Assembly: GCF_014195655.1 (NCBI RefSeq) | Contig: NZ_JACICD010000001.1 | Coordinates: 348,682-412,681, forward strand | Direction of reading: 5' to 3' | DNA from: Ancylobacter tetraedralis | GTDB taxonomy: Bacteria > Pseudomonadota > Alphaproteobacteria > Rhizobiales > Xanthobacteraceae | Length of the DNA: 64,000 nt | Shown here: positions 43,297 to 52,158 of the stretch, piece after piece | Layout of the letters: every line of letters starts with the position of its first letter | Position numbering within the stretch: the stretch's first letter is position 1 | Notes under the pieces: generated by a model | Database searches by the model: none | What the model was told of the DNA's origin: nothing | The model's input: only the letters and a program-made list of their open reading frames with translations | Made by a program: the position numbers and the translations under genes

Positions 43297-44805
43297 ATGA
43301 TGAGTGCAATTTTCATCGGCATCGGCGCAGCAATTGCCGTTATCGGTTTTCTGCTCGGGGCGCTCGGGTTCGACGCATCGAAGACGACGTCGGGCGCGGC
43401 GATCCTGACGGCGGGAAGCTTCGGCTTTGTCGGCGGCCTGCTGCTCGTCGCCCTCGGCTACGTGCATCGGGCCCTGGTGGAGATCGCCCATAGGCTCGAT
43501 GGCGTCGTCCATTTCGAGCCTGAGGACGAGATGCGCCCCGTGATGGACGAGGAACTGGACTTGATGGCGACGGACCTCGATCCGGTCTTCGCGCCGTCTG
43601 CGCCTGCGCCCGCGCCGGAACTGGCACCGCCGCCGCGTTCCAGCGCCCGTGCCCCGGCGCCCGAGGCGCGCTCGATCCAGCCCGAGGCGCGCTCGATCCC
43701 GCCCGAGGCGCGGCTTGCGGCGCATGTGGCGGCGCATGAGACCCGCGCCGCCGGTCACGAACCTGTGGCCGCGCGGCCGGCCGCCCCGATGCCCGCCCCG
43801 ATGCCGGCTGCCCCGCCGGCGCCAGTGGCGAAGCCCGCCCCGCCGCCGGTAGCCGAACGGCCGGCCGAGCCCGAGCCGCATTATGAGGAACCCGACTACG
43901 AGGAGCCTGCGCCGTTGGCTCCCGAGCTGGTGGAACGCAAGACGGCCCAGCCGCGCAGCATCCTCCCCTCCTGGTTCCGTCGCAAGCGCGAGCTGGAAAG
44001 CGATATCGTGCCGGAGTCGGAACGGGCCGAGGAGCCCGCGCGGGAGCCCGATTTCATCGCCGAGGCGGAATTCGCGCCGGAGCCGGAATTCCTGCCCGAG
44101 CCCGCGCAGCGGCCTGTCGCCGAGCCGGCGCCTCGCCCCGCCACCGAGGCGCCGCGCGAATTGCCCGGCTTCCTGCGCACCCTGCATGGCGTGGCCGCCG
44201 AGCGCACGACCCCCGCGCCGATGGGCTTCGACGACGGACGGTCCGAGCCTCGCATCGGTGAGCCCCGTATTCCTGAGCCCCGTATTCCTGACCAACGCAT
44301 GCCGGAGGCGAAGGCGCCGGATCCGCGCCTGACGGATTCCTGGCTCACCGAGACCAGGTCGGTCGAGGCCCGCCCGGTCGACATCCCGGCGGCCGAGCCC
44401 CGGCCGATGGAGCCCCGCCCGGTTGAGCCGCCGCGCATCCCGGAACCGCCGGCCCCCGCGCCGGCGCTGGCCCCGCTGTTCTTCGATGAACCGCGCCAGC
44501 CCGAGCCGCCGGTTCTGGAGCCTGCCCCGCTGGCGCCGGCACGCGAGCCCGGCCCCCGGCCTGAATTCGCCGCCCAGCCGGTCGCCGCGCCGTCCTTCCT
44601 CAGCGACGTCGATCTGCTGGCCGACGACGAGCCGGTGGCGCCGGACGTGAAGGTGCTCAAGGCCGGCACCATCGCTGGCATGAACTACAAGCTTTATTCC
44701 GACGGCTCGATCGAGGCGGATCTGCCGGATGGAACCGTGCGCTTCGCCTCGCTGCAGCAGTTGCGCGATCACGTCTCCGGCGCCGCCGCCCGCAGCGACG
44801 CCTGA
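43297..44805 (+). CDS. Membrane-anchored Pro/Glu/Ala-rich protein with conserved C-terminal cap
   Basis: 502 residues. Two helices at the N-terminus (about 3-25, 38-57) are followed by almost 400 residues of disordered Pro/Ala/Glu/Arg-rich sequence, including a degenerate EPRI(P/G) repeat near 320-345. The end (about 450-490) is ordered: VLKAGTIAGMNYKLYSDGSIEADLPDGTVRFASLQQLRDHV. This cap with Y-x-L-Y-S-D-G-S-I-E-A recurs in rhizobial hypothetical proteins. A cytoplasmic, membrane-tethered scaffold is an inference. The ATG at 43297 is directly followed by a second ATG. Confidence 0.72.
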   Translation: MMSAIFIGIGAAIAVIGFLLGALGFDASKTTSGAAILTAGSFGFVGGLLLVALGYVHRALVEIAHRLDGVVHFEPEDEMRPVMDEELDLMATDLDPVFAPSAPAPAPELAPPPRSSARAPAPEARSIQPEARSIPPEARLAAHVAAHETRAAGHEPVAARPAAPMPAPMPAAPPAPVAKPAPPPVAERPAEPEPHYEEPDYEEPAPLAPELVERKTAQPRSILPSWFRRKRELESDIVPESERAEEPAREPDFIAEAEFAPEPEFLPEPAQRPVAEPAPRPATEAPRELPGFLRTLHGVAAERTTPAPMGFDDGRSEPRIGEPRIPEPRIPDQRMPEAKAPDPRLTDSWLTETRSVEARPVDIPAAEPRPMEPRPVEPPRIPEPPAPAPALAPLFFDEPRQPEPPVLEPAPLAPAREPGPRPEFAAQPVAAPSFLSDVDLLADDEPVAPDVKVLKAGTIAGMNYKLYSDGSIEADLPDGTVRFASLQQLRDHVSGAAARSDA

Positions 44806-44825
44806 AGCCTCGGATGCTGGATGCG

Positions 44826-44855
44826 AAAAGGGGCGCCGTGCGGCGCCCCTTTTTT
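44826..44855. terminator. Bidirectional Rho-independent terminator
   Basis: AAAAGGGGCGCCG (44826-44838) pairs with CGGCGCCCCTTTT (44841-44853), followed by T residues. It separates the convergent genes at 44805 and 44881; the A-rich left arm makes it work for ptrB too. Confidence 0.88.
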
Positions 44856-44880
44856 ATGCCGCGAACGCGGGTCTTCTGGC

Positions 44881-46998
44881 TCAGGCCAGCGGGTGCAGGC
44901 CTGCCGGTTCAGGCTGTTCGGCGATTTCCAGCGCGAAGGCATAGACCTGCGCCGTCTCTTCCAGCCGGTCGAAGCGCCCGGCGGCGCCGCCATGGCCGGC
45001 TTCCATATTGGTGCGCAGCAGCAGCGGCGCGCGGTTCGTGCGGGTTGCGCGCAGCTTCGCCACCCACTTGGCCGGCTCCCAATAGGTCACACGCGGGTCG
45101 GTCAGGCCGGCCAGCGCGAAGATCGCGGGGTAGTTTTGCGCCGTGACATTGTCATAGGGCGAATAGGCGCGGATCGTGTCGAAGGCCGCGCGGTCGGCGA
45201 TCGGGTTGCCCCATTCGGGCCATTCCGGCGGGGTGAGCGGCAGCGTGTCGTCGAGCATGGTGTTGAGCACGTCGACGAACGGCACCTCTGCGACGATGCC
45301 GGCAAAAAGCTCCGGCCGCATATTGGCCACCGCGCCCATCAGCATGCCGCCGGCCGATCCGCCATGGGCGACGATGCGGTCCGGCGCGATGATGCCCTGC
45401 GCGACGAGGTGATCGGCCGCCGCGATGAAATCACTGAACGTGTTGGGCTTCTTCGACAGCTTGCCTTCACGGTACCAGCGCCAGCCCTTTTCCGTGCCGC
45501 CGCGAATATGGGCGATGGCATAGACGAAGCCGCGATCGACCAGCGAGAGGCGCGAGGTCGAGAAACTCGCGGGAATCGAGATGCCATAGGCGCCGTAACC
45601 ATACAGGAGGCACGGGGCCGAGCCGTCGAGCGGGGTGTCCTTGGAAAACAGCAGCGATACCGGGATGAGTTCGCCATCTTTGGCCGGCGCCATCAGGCGG
45701 CGGGTGACGTAGCGATCGGGGTCGTGGCCGGAGGGCACTTCCTGCCGCTTGCGCAGCACCCGCGCGCGGCTCGCCACGTCATAGTCCCACACTTCGGAGG
45801 GCGTGGTCATGGACGAATAGGTGAAGCGGATCTCGGTCTTGTCGAAGCCGTAGCCGGGATCGAAGCCGAGCGAATAGGCTTGCTCGGCAAAGGCGACCGC
45901 ATGTTCCGCGCCATCGCCCAGCGCGCGCACGACGATGCGCGGCAGCCCGTCCTCGCGCTCCAGTCGCACGAGATGGCCGCGCAGCACGCTCACCGAGAGC
46001 AGCAGCCGCCCCGGCACATGCGGCACGAGGTCGCGCCAGTGGGCGCGCGAGGGGCTGGCGAGCGGGGCGGTGACGATCTTGAAGTCCTCGGCCCCGTCGG
46101 CATTGGTCTCGATGATCAGGCTGTCGACACCGCCCAGGGAGGGGTGGTGCTCCACCCCATAGCGAAGGCCCGGCTCGCGCGGCTCCACCTGCCGCGGCGC
46201 GTCGAGCGGGGCCGCGAGGTCGAGTAGCCAGATCTCGCTGGTGTCGTGATCGCCGCAGGAAATGAGGCCGAAGCGGCCCGATTGCGTGCGTCCGAGCGAG
46301 ACGAAGAAGCCCTTGTCCGGCTCCTCGTAGATCAGCGTGTCCTCGGCCGGATCGGCCCCGAGCCGGTGGCGATAGACGAAGCTTGGCCGGTGCTCGGCGT
46401 CGCGGCGGATGTAATAGAGATAGGCACCGTCGGCGCTCCACAGCACGTCGCCGGTGGTCTCGTCCACCACATCGGCAAGGTCGGTGCCGGCCGCCACGTC
46501 GCGCACGCGCAGCGTGTAATATTCCGAGCCGGCCTCGTCGGCGGTCCAGGCATAGAGCCCGTGGTCCGGCGACTGGCGGGCGTCGCCGAACTGGAAATAG
46601 GCCTTGCCCTCGGCGAGGGCGTCGCCATCCAGCAGGATCGTCTCGCCGGCGACGGCGCCGGCCGGGCGGCGGCAGATCAGCGGGTGCTGCCCGCCCTCGC
46701 GGAAACGGGTGAAATAGGCGAAGGGCCCATCCGCCGCCGGCACCGAGGAATCATCTTCCTTGATGCGGGCGCGCATTTCGGCGACCAGCGCGCGACGCAG
46801 CCCGGCATGGGGCGCGAACCACCGCTCGGCGGCTTCATTTTCCGCCTCCAGCCAGGCGCGAATCCCCCCGTCCAGCACGGCCGGGTCCCGCATGACCTCG
46901 CGCCAGTTCTCGGCGCGCAGCCAGGCATGGGGGTCGACAAGGGTCTCGCCGTGGAAACTGCGGACCAGCGGGGCTTGCATCGGCTGGCCGTTGCTCAC
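44881..46998 (-). CDS. ptrB: Oligopeptidase B (S9 prolyl oligopeptidase family)
   Basis: 705 residues: an N-terminal seven-bladed propeller (about 70-420) and a C-terminal alpha/beta hydrolase domain. The nucleophile is in [16 protein letters not shown] and the catalytic His in [13 protein letters not shown]; the Glu/Asp-rich specificity for basic residues cannot be checked here. [14 protein letters not shown] is the usual opening. GTG at 46998 overlaps the msrB stop by four bases (GTGA); ATG at 46980 is an alternative. Coupled to msrB. Confidence 0.9.
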   Translation of the reverse strand: MSNGQPMQAPLVRSFHGETLVDPHAWLRAENWREVMRDPAVLDGGIRAWLEAENEAAERWFAPHAGLRRALVAEMRARIKEDDSSVPAADGPFAYFTRFREGGQHPLICRRPAGAVAGETILLDGDALAEGKAYFQFGDARQSPDHGLYAWTADEAGSEYYTLRVRDVAAGTDLADVVDETTGDVLWSADGAYLYYIRRDAEHRPSFVYRHRLGADPAEDTLIYEEPDKGFFVSLGRTQSGRFGLISCGDHDTSEIWLLDLAAPLDAPRQVEPREPGLRYGVEHHPSLGGVDSLIIETNADGAEDFKIVTAPLASPSRAHWRDLVPHVPGRLLLSVSVLRGHLVRLEREDGLPRIVVRALGDGAEHAVAFAEQAYSLGFDPGYGFDKTEIRFTYSSMTTPSEVWDYDVASRARVLRKRQEVPSGHDPDRYVTRRLMAPAKDGELIPVSLLFSKDTPLDGSAPCLLYGYGAYGISIPASFSTSRLSLVDRGFVYAIAHIRGGTEKGWRWYREGKLSKKPNTFSDFIAAADHLVAQGIIAPDRIVAHGGSAGGMLMGAVANMRPELFAGIVAEVPFVDVLNTMLDDTLPLTPPEWPEWGNPIADRAAFDTIRAYSPYDNVTAQNYPAIFALAGLTDPRVTYWEPAKWVAKLRATRTNRAPLLLRTNMEAGHGGAAGRFDRLEETAQVYAFALEIAEQPEPAGLHPLA

Positions 46999-47426
46999 GA
47001 GGCAACGTCCTGCGTGGCGTCTGCCTTGAAGGAGAGGGCGACGCCGTTCATGCAGTAGCGCATCCCGGTGGGGCGAGGACCATCCGGGAAGACATGGCCG
47101 AGATGAGCGTCGCACGTGGCGCAGCGCACCTCTATGCGGTGCATGCCATAGGAATGGTCATGCACCTCCGTGACGGCGTCAGCGTCGATCGGGCGGAAGA
47201 AACTGGGCCAGCCGGTGCCTGATTCGAACTTGGTGTCGGAGCGGAACAGCGGCTCGCCGCAGCACACGCAACTATAGGTGCCCGTTTCCTTTTGCGACAG
47301 ATAGGGGCCGCTGAAGGCGCATTCCGTACCGTGGCCGCGGGTGACGCGGTATTGCTCCGGCGTCAGAAGGGCGCGCCACTCGGCATCCGTCTTCACGACT
47401 TTGGGTCGGCGAAAGGTCTCGTTCAT
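46995..47426 (-). CDS. msrB: Peptide methionine (R)-S-oxide reductase
   Basis: 143 residues. Repairs R-methionine sulfoxide in oxidised proteins. Zinc is held by CVCCGEPLF and [12 protein letters not shown]; the catalytic Cys is in [20 protein letters not shown] is the family substrate loop. The frame extends upstream, but ATG 47426 gives the conserved N-terminus [21 protein letters not shown]. It forms an operon with ptrB. Confidence 0.96.
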   Translation of the reverse strand: MNETFRRPKVVKTDAEWRALLTPEQYRVTRGHGTECAFSGPYLSQKETGTYSCVCCGEPLFRSDTKFESGTGWPSFFRPIDADAVTEVHDHSYGMHRIEVRCATCDAHLGHVFPDGPRPTGMRYCMNGVALSFKADATQDVAS

Positions 47427-47774
47427 GGGATTCCCCGGCGATTTTTCATAGAGATAATAAGCCTTGCCCCGCACGGCAAGTCGGGGGCGGCTTCACGAAG
47501 CCGTGCTGCCCCGAGTGAAAAGCATAGCCGGGATCCAGTTGAGCTTGGCGCCGGTCCGGCTGTGCGTTCAGCAACAGGTGATGTCACGAACAAAATATGC
47601 GAACGGCGCGTGAAATACCTTGCGGGTTCTCACGCGGAAGTCTATCTATCCATGCATATCCAAACGACAAATTGTATGCGCTGGCACTAAGCGTATTGTC
47701 GTGAAAATAGACGCGTACATGTGGATGCCATAAATCGGCGTTCCGGTATACCAACATCCTTTGAAGAATGAGCC
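47427..47774. other. mucR/msrB divergent regulatory region
   Basis: 348 bases without a credible gene. The part 47600-47760 is AT-rich compared with its surroundings, with many short A/T tracts, as expected for a MucR target since MucR binds AT-rich DNA and represses its own gene in rhizobia. No exact operator can be drawn from sequence alone. Confidence 0.5.
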
Positions 47775-48197
47775 ATGAGCGACACCACGGACGCCGCAAC
47801 CTATATCGAGCTGGCCGCCGATATCGTCTCCGCTTACGTAAGCAATAATGTGGTCCCGGCCAGTGACCTGCCTGCTCTCTTGACGGAAGTGCACATTGCA
47901 CTGCAGCGCGTGACGACCGGCGAGGTCGAGTTGACGCCGGAGCCGCTCAAGCCTGCCGTGCCTGTGAAGAAGTCGGTTGCACCGGACTTCATCATTTGCC
48001 TGGAGGACGGCAAGAAGTTCAAGTCGCTCAAGCGGCATCTGCGCACGCAGTACAACCTCACGCCCGAACAGTATCGCGAGAAGTGGGGTCTTCCGCCCGA
48101 CTACCCGATGGTGGCGCCGAACTACGCCGCCGCCCGCTCCGCCCTGGCCAAGGAAATGGGCCTCGGGCAGCAGCGTCGCCGCACCGTTCGGACCTGA
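47775..48197 (+). CDS. mucR: MucR/Ros family zinc-finger transcriptional regulator
   Basis: 140 residues. N-terminal oligomerisation region ([16 protein letters not shown], residues 11-26) and a C-terminal zinc-finger domain [48 protein letters not shown]. It is the standard MucR pattern, with CLED replacing a second cysteine. MucR proteins act as AT-rich DNA silencers and, in Caulobacter and Sinorhizobium, tie into cell-cycle control. The ATG at 47775 has a weak ribosome site. Confidence 0.95.
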   Translation: MSDTTDAATYIELAADIVSAYVSNNVVPASDLPALLTEVHIALQRVTTGEVELTPEPLKPAVPVKKSVAPDFIICLEDGKKFKSLKRHLRTQYNLTPEQYREKWGLPPDYPMVAPNYAAARSALAKEMGLGQQRRRTVRT

Positions 48198-48338
48198 GCG
48201 AAGGCGCCCGCCTCGTCGAAGGGATCGCCGCCGCCCGCTGGCCGGACGGATCTCGGTGAACCCGCGTTCGTCGGAAATGAGCCAGATGCCGATACGGCAT
48301 CCCTCCGGGATCGCGAATCGGCTGCGCTCGCCTGCGCC

Positions 48339-48659
48339 CTAACGAAGTTGACGAGGCCGTCCGGTCGCCCGGGCGGCCTTTTCGTTATGTGCCGTCGCGC
48401 CCGGGCCGCGAAGCCGGTCCGGTGCAGCCTGCGTTTCCGCCATGAGCCGGCGCAGCGCCGCGTGGCGGGAGGCATCGTAGCCATGCCCGCTGCGCGAGGC
48501 CCGGCGCTCCTGCCGCAGCAGCCGGAGCAGGGCGGTGCGCCGCTCCTCCGCCGTGGTGCCGATGAAGGGGCGCAGCGCCGCCGCCCGCGCCGCGATGGCA
48601 ACCTCCGGCTCCTCGCTCCGCATGGATCGGATCGCTCGCCTGCCGCCCGTCAATGTCAT
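48339..48659 (-). CDS. Small basic protein, unknown
   Basis: 106 residues, rich in Arg and Ala: EVAIAARAAALRPFIGTTAEERRTALLRLLRQERRASRSGHGYDASRHAALRRLMAE forms a helical, positively charged core. ATG at 48659 follows GAGGCGG; an internal ATG twelve codons on is also possible. It is divergent from the HdaB-like gene. I recognise no family; a nucleic-acid-binding role would be speculation from charge. The gene could be spurious, but it has a sound ribosome site and a codon-like composition. Confidence 0.5.
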   Translation of the reverse strand: MTLTGGRRAIRSMRSEEPEVAIAARAAALRPFIGTTAEERRTALLRLLRQERRASRSGHGYDASRHAALRRLMAETQAAPDRLRGPGATAHNEKAARATGRPRQLR

Positions 48660-48810
48660 GGTTCCGCCTCGCCGTTCACGCCCGCCAGTATGGGTGCGCG
48701 GCGACAGGTGTCGGATAATTTTCCTATACCGTGGGTTGTGCCGACGGGTGCGCCGGATCCGGATGTCCCGGCAAACATGCAACTTAAAGCATTTGTTGTT
48801 GAGTTATACC

Positions 48811-48840
48811 TTCCTAGGTTGTAGGTTGAAATTCCTAGGT
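48811..48840 (+). promoter_or_regulatory. Twin TTCCTAGGT operator-like repeats
   Basis: The 9-mer TTCCTAGGT occurs at 48811-48819 and 48832-48840, each containing the palindrome CCTAGG, 21 bases apart and so on the same helix face. They lie 16-45 bases before the HdaB-like start. A GTAGGTTG sits between. A dimeric regulator bound to both is plausible; the regulator is unknown. Confidence 0.55.
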
Positions 48841-48855
48841 ACGGAGTTCGACTTC

Positions 48856-49263
48856 ATGGGCAACATCGCGATCTCTTCCTCCGCTCCCACCGTGCGGGCC
48901 ATCCTGCCGCCGCATCCGGCAACGGGAGACGCCGCGCGCGCGCGGTGCCGCGCGCTTTGCCGGCTGGCGGCGGATCTTGCCGCCGCCGACACCGACCAGC
49001 CGGCGGATGCCGTCCTCGGCCGCGCCGGCGGGCGCTCCATTGCCGCCGTGCGGGCCCTCGCCATGTATCTCGCCCATGTCGCGCTCGGGCTGTCGCTCCG
49101 CCGGGTGGCCATGGGGTTTGCGCGCCACCCCTCGACCGTCGCCCATGCCTGCCAGCGGGTGGAGGAGCGGCGCGAGCAGGCGGTCTGGGACCAGCGGATC
49201 GCCCACCTCGAGGACATCATCACCCGCGAGGCTGTCCGCAAGGAGGATCTCCGCCATGGCTGA
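48856..49263 (+). CDS. Stand-alone DnaA domain IV-like DNA-binding protein (HdaB-like)
   Basis: 135 residues. The region 60-106 (RSIAAVRALAMYLAHVALGL, then SLRRVAMGFARHPSTVAHACQRV) follows the helix-turn-helix of DnaA domain IV, including the R-x-x-A-M-Y-L and (H)-x-S-T-V-x-H-A pattern, without any AAA+ domain. A comparable DnaA-related protein, HdaB, has been described in Caulobacter as a promoter of replication initiation via RIDA; homology to this one is likely but not shown. The frame is open upstream, but the ATG at 48856 fits. It overlaps the next gene by eight bases. Confidence 0.75.
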   Translation: MGNIAISSSAPTVRAILPPHPATGDAARARCRALCRLAADLAAADTDQPADAVLGRAGGRSIAAVRALAMYLAHVALGLSLRRVAMGFARHPSTVAHACQRVEERREQAVWDQRIAHLEDIITREAVRKEDLRHG

Positions 49264-49798
49264 GCGTCGGCTGGAGCGGGTGGAGGTGGCGGTCGACGGT
49301 GTCGCCACGCAGGTACTGGTCGATCTGGAGGAAAGCCCGCTCGGCTGGCTCGCCCGCCGGCGCGGACGCGACGGCAGCGCGCTGGTCGGTGCCGCCCAGC
49401 TGGTGGCGGGGGAGCGGCTGCGTGCCGATTTCACCCGCGCGCAGATGATGCCGCGCCTGACGGCGGATTGGGAGGCTGTCGGGCGCAGCGGAAGGCGCGG
49501 GCCGTCCGCCGGGCTCACGCCCTCGGAGGCGGCGATGGCGGCGCGGCAGAGGGTGAGCGCGGCGCTGGAGGCCGCCGGCCCGGAATTTGCCGGCCTGCTC
49601 ACCGATGTGTGCTGCTTCCTCAAAGGGCTGGAGCAGGTGGAGCAGGATCGCGGCTGGCCGGCGCGCACCGCCAAGGTGGTGCTTGGCCTGGGGCTCGACA
49701 GGCTTGCGCGCCATTATGGCCTCGCCGTCGCCGCGCGCGGTCCCGAGCGTGCCGGGCCTATCCGGGCCTGGAGCGCGCAGGGCCGCCCGGCGCTGTGA
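49256..49798 (+). CDS. DUF6456 domain protein
   Basis: 180 residues. The family DUF6456 pairs with the DnaA-like helix-turn-helix gene in Hyphomicrobiales and is recognised here by SPLGWLARRRGRDGSALVGAAQLVAGERLRADFTRAQMMPRLTADW and the later DVCCFLKGLEQVEQDRGWPARTAKVVLGLGLDRLARHYGL. ATG at 49256 is preceded by AAGGAGG and lies inside the upstream gene's end, so translation is coupled. Biochemistry is unknown; a partner of the DNA-binding protein is an inference from context. Confidence 0.82.
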   Translation: MAERRLERVEVAVDGVATQVLVDLEESPLGWLARRRGRDGSALVGAAQLVAGERLRADFTRAQMMPRLTADWEAVGRSGRRGPSAGLTPSEAAMAARQRVSAALEAAGPEFAGLLTDVCCFLKGLEQVEQDRGWPARTAKVVLGLGLDRLARHYGLAVAARGPERAGPIRAWSAQGRPAL

Positions 49799-49810
49799 CG
49801 GCCGCGCGGG

Positions 49811-50248
49811 TCAGTGGGCCGGGGCGGTGGGCGCGTTGCGCGCGTCGGCCCGGATGCGCTCGACCATCGAGCGCAGGCCGTTGGAGCGCTGCGGGGTCAG
49901 GTGATCCTTGAGGCCGATGCGGGCGAAGACGGCCGCCGGATCGGCGGCGAGGATTTCCGGCGCCGTGCGGCCGGAATAGAGCGCCATCAGGATGGCGATG
50001 AGCCCGCGCACGATATGCGCATCGGAATCGCCGAGAAAGTCGAGGCGGGTGCCGGCGGCAGCCGGCGTCGCGCGGCTCACCAGCCACACCTGGCTGGCGC
50101 AGCCCTGCACCTTGGTGGCATCGCTGCGCTCCGCCTCGGGAAAGGGCGCCAGCGTGCGCCCGAGCTCGATGAGATAGCGGTAGCGGTCGTCCCAATTATC
50201 GAGAAGCTCGAAGTCCTCGATGATGCCGTCAATGCTCGATGTCGTCAT
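49811..50248 (-). CDS. sufE: SufE cysteine desulfurase activator
   Basis: 145-residue sulfur-transfer protein that accepts persulfide from SufS in Fe-S cluster assembly. The acceptor Cys is in KVQGCASQVWLVSR and the C-terminal IGLKDHLTPQRSNGL completes the fold. FELLDNWDDRYRYLIELG is the usual N-terminal helix. Other suf genes are not here, which is common for sufE in this group. ATG at 50248. Confidence 0.95.
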   Translation of the reverse strand: MTTSSIDGIIEDFELLDNWDDRYRYLIELGRTLAPFPEAERSDATKVQGCASQVWLVSRATPAAAGTRLDFLGDSDAHIVRGLIAILMALYSGRTAPEILAADPAAVFARIGLKDHLTPQRSNGLRSMVERIRADARNAPTAPAH

Positions 50249-50332
50249 GTGCGCCTCGCCTTGGCGCATATAGGGGCGGTGGGGCACCGAGTGCAATGGC
50301 GCACGCCAGCCGCCAGTTCAGGCCGGCCGCGT

Positions 50333-50818
50333 TCAGGCCGGCCGTTTGGGCGGCAGCGGCACGGCGGGCGCGGGGGAGGCGGGGCCGGGGCCGCCGGCCG
50401 GCGCGGAGGCCGAGGTCTCGTTCGGCGCCGCGCCCGGCACGGTGGGGCCCTGCCATTCCGGGCTGAGGTCGCGCGTGGTCAGCGTGTCGCCGGTGGGCGT
50501 CCCGGTGGCGCGGGCGGCGGCGCGGCGCTTCTCCTCGCCGATCTGCTCGGCAATATAGGAGATGGCGAAGCGCGCTCCGGCTTCCGCCCGCTCGCTGATC
50601 ATCTGGATCACCCCGGCGCCGATGACGCAGGCCTGCGGCTGGCGGGCGCAGAAGCCGCTCGCATCCGCCATGGCCGAGGTGGCGGCCGACAGCGCCTCCA
50701 TGGCGCCCACCGGCGGGTCCTTCGGGGCGGCGGCGTCATGCAGGGGCCCGCCCGGAATGCTGGGCAGGAGCAGCAGGACGATGGTCAACCAGAATGCGAC
50801 GCGTAGCAAAAAGAACAT
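50333..50818 (-). CDS. DUF5330 family protein
   Basis: 161 residues: N-terminal membrane helix (about 1-22, MFFLLRVAFWLTIVLLLLPSIPG), a middle part with two Cys (FCARQPQACVIG), AISYIAEQIGEEKRR, and a Pro/Ala-rich tail. This is the pattern of DUF5330, small alphaproteobacterial proteins of unknown function. ATG 50818 was chosen because the membrane segment starts there. It is divergent from the peptidoglycan-binding protein gene. Confidence 0.8.
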   Translation of the reverse strand: MFFLLRVAFWLTIVLLLLPSIPGGPLHDAAAPKDPPVGAMEALSAATSAMADASGFCARQPQACVIGAGVIQMISERAEAGARFAISYIAEQIGEEKRRAAARATGTPTGDTLTTRDLSPEWQGPTVPGAAPNETSASAPAGGPGPASPAPAVPLPPKRPA

Positions 50819-51020
50819 GGCGCTTCCCGCGGCCTCGCGGAGGATCCTCAAGGCTGCAGGATAACGGCATCAGGTTGCCTAACCGATGTCGGCAACGCGT
50901 GAAATTGCGCGATCGGGGCAAGCGCTTGTTAAGCAAAATTCCGGCTTTAGGGTTCGCTTAAGGCTCTCGTGGCAGTGTCGGACGACACCGCGCCAGGGGG
51001 GCGCGTCGGTTCGGGATGCC

Positions 51021-51761
51021 ATGCCGAGGTCCTACGCAAGCGATCTGCTGGTCGACGAGATCGACCTCGACGGCGAGCGCGTCGCGATCCAGCCCAGCCG
51101 GCCGGGGCGGCGCACGTCCGATACGATCATGCTGTTCCTCGCGGCTCTCGCCAGCGCGGCGATTCTCGGCAATGCGCTGGTGATCCATGGCGCGCGGCGC
51201 GCGGCGCCCGCCTCCGTCACCGGCTCCCTCCCGACCGATCTTCTGGCCGCCGCCGCGGCGGCCGTGGCGGGCGATTCCACCCCACTGCCGACCCCCGCGC
51301 CGGCCGCGCCGCCGCTGCCCGCCCCGCCGCCGGCGCCCGCCAGCCATTCCGATGCGCCGGCCATCGCGGCGCCGATGAACATCACGCCCGCGCCGGCCGC
51401 CAAGCCGCTGCCGCCCGCCAGGCCCGCCCAGCCGCCGCGCGCGCCGGCTGCCGCCGCTGCGCCAGCGCCAGCCCCGGCCGGCGCCGCGCCGCTGCTGCCG
51501 CCCGCCAATGTCGCCGCGGCCGCGCCCGCCGCCCCGGTCGTTCCGCCGGCCGAGGTCGGGGCCTCGCCGCGCGTGATGGAGGTGCAGAAGGCGCTCGCCC
51601 GGCTCGGCTACGGCCCGATCCGCGTCGATGGCCGTCCCGGCGAGGCGACGCGCGAGGCGATCCAGCGCTTCGAACGCGACCGCCGCCTGCCGGTGACGGG
51701 CGAGATTTCCGACCGCGTGGTGCGCGAGCTGAACGCCATTGCCGGCCTGCAGATTCAATAG
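51021..51761 (+). CDS. Membrane protein with C-terminal peptidoglycan-binding domain
   Basis: 246 residues. A cytoplasmic start (1-32), one transmembrane helix (about 35-54, IMLFLAALASAAILGNALVI), a long Ala/Pro-rich periplasmic spacer (75-185), and a C-terminal PG_binding_1 repeat: VMEVQKALARLGYGPIRVDGRPGEATREAIQRFERDRRLPVTGEI. It is suited to span the periplasm and touch the wall. The exact start is open to doubt since the frame continues upstream; ATG 51021 gives a normal type-II membrane topology. Confidence 0.85.
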   Translation: MPRSYASDLLVDEIDLDGERVAIQPSRPGRRTSDTIMLFLAALASAAILGNALVIHGARRAAPASVTGSLPTDLLAAAAAAVAGDSTPLPTPAPAAPPLPAPPPAPASHSDAPAIAAPMNITPAPAAKPLPPARPAQPPRAPAAAAAPAPAPAGAAPLLPPANVAAAAPAAPVVPPAEVGASPRVMEVQKALARLGYGPIRVDGRPGEATREAIQRFERDRRLPVTGEISDRVVRELNAIAGLQIQ

Positions 51762-51788
51762 GCGGCGGTTGACCGCGAGGGGGACGCC

Positions 51789-52133
51789 ATGCGTCTGAAA
51801 AGCGGCATCTGGGTTTCCGCGCTGATCCGTCGCGCCCATGGCGTGGGCGCCTTTGCCGCCGTGCGCCGGCGCGGTGCCGAGGACGCCGGCGCCATTTTCG
51901 TGAAGATCGCGACCCTCGACGGCAAGGCCGGCCTGTTCGGGCCGGCGCTGCCCTCGCTCGCCGAGGTGGCGGTGCCCGGCGAGCGGCTCTTCGCCCCGCT
52001 GGTGCCGCCCGGCTCGCCCGAGAGCGCGGCCGAGGAGCGCATGGCGAAGGAGATCCGCTTCGATCCCGACCTCTGGTTCGTCGAGATCGAGGACCGCGAG
52101 GGGCGGCATTTCCTCGAACTCGCGCGCGACTGA
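51789..52133 (+). CDS. DUF1491 family protein
   Basis: 114 residues matching DUF1491: RLKSGIWVSALIRRAHGVGAFAAVRRRGAEDAGAIFVKI, then ERLFAPLVPP and MAKEIRFDPDLWFVEIEDREGRHFLEL. Small cytosolic proteins of unknown function nearly restricted to alphaproteobacteria. It starts 27 bases after the peptidoglycan-binding gene and is probably cotranscribed; a GAGGGG ribosome site precedes the ATG. Confidence 0.9.
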   Translation: MRLKSGIWVSALIRRAHGVGAFAAVRRRGAEDAGAIFVKIATLDGKAGLFGPALPSLAEVAVPGERLFAPLVPPGSPESAAEERMAKEIRFDPDLWFVEIEDREGRHFLELARD

Positions 52134-52158
52134 TCCACCGACAGCCGCGACCGCGCGA

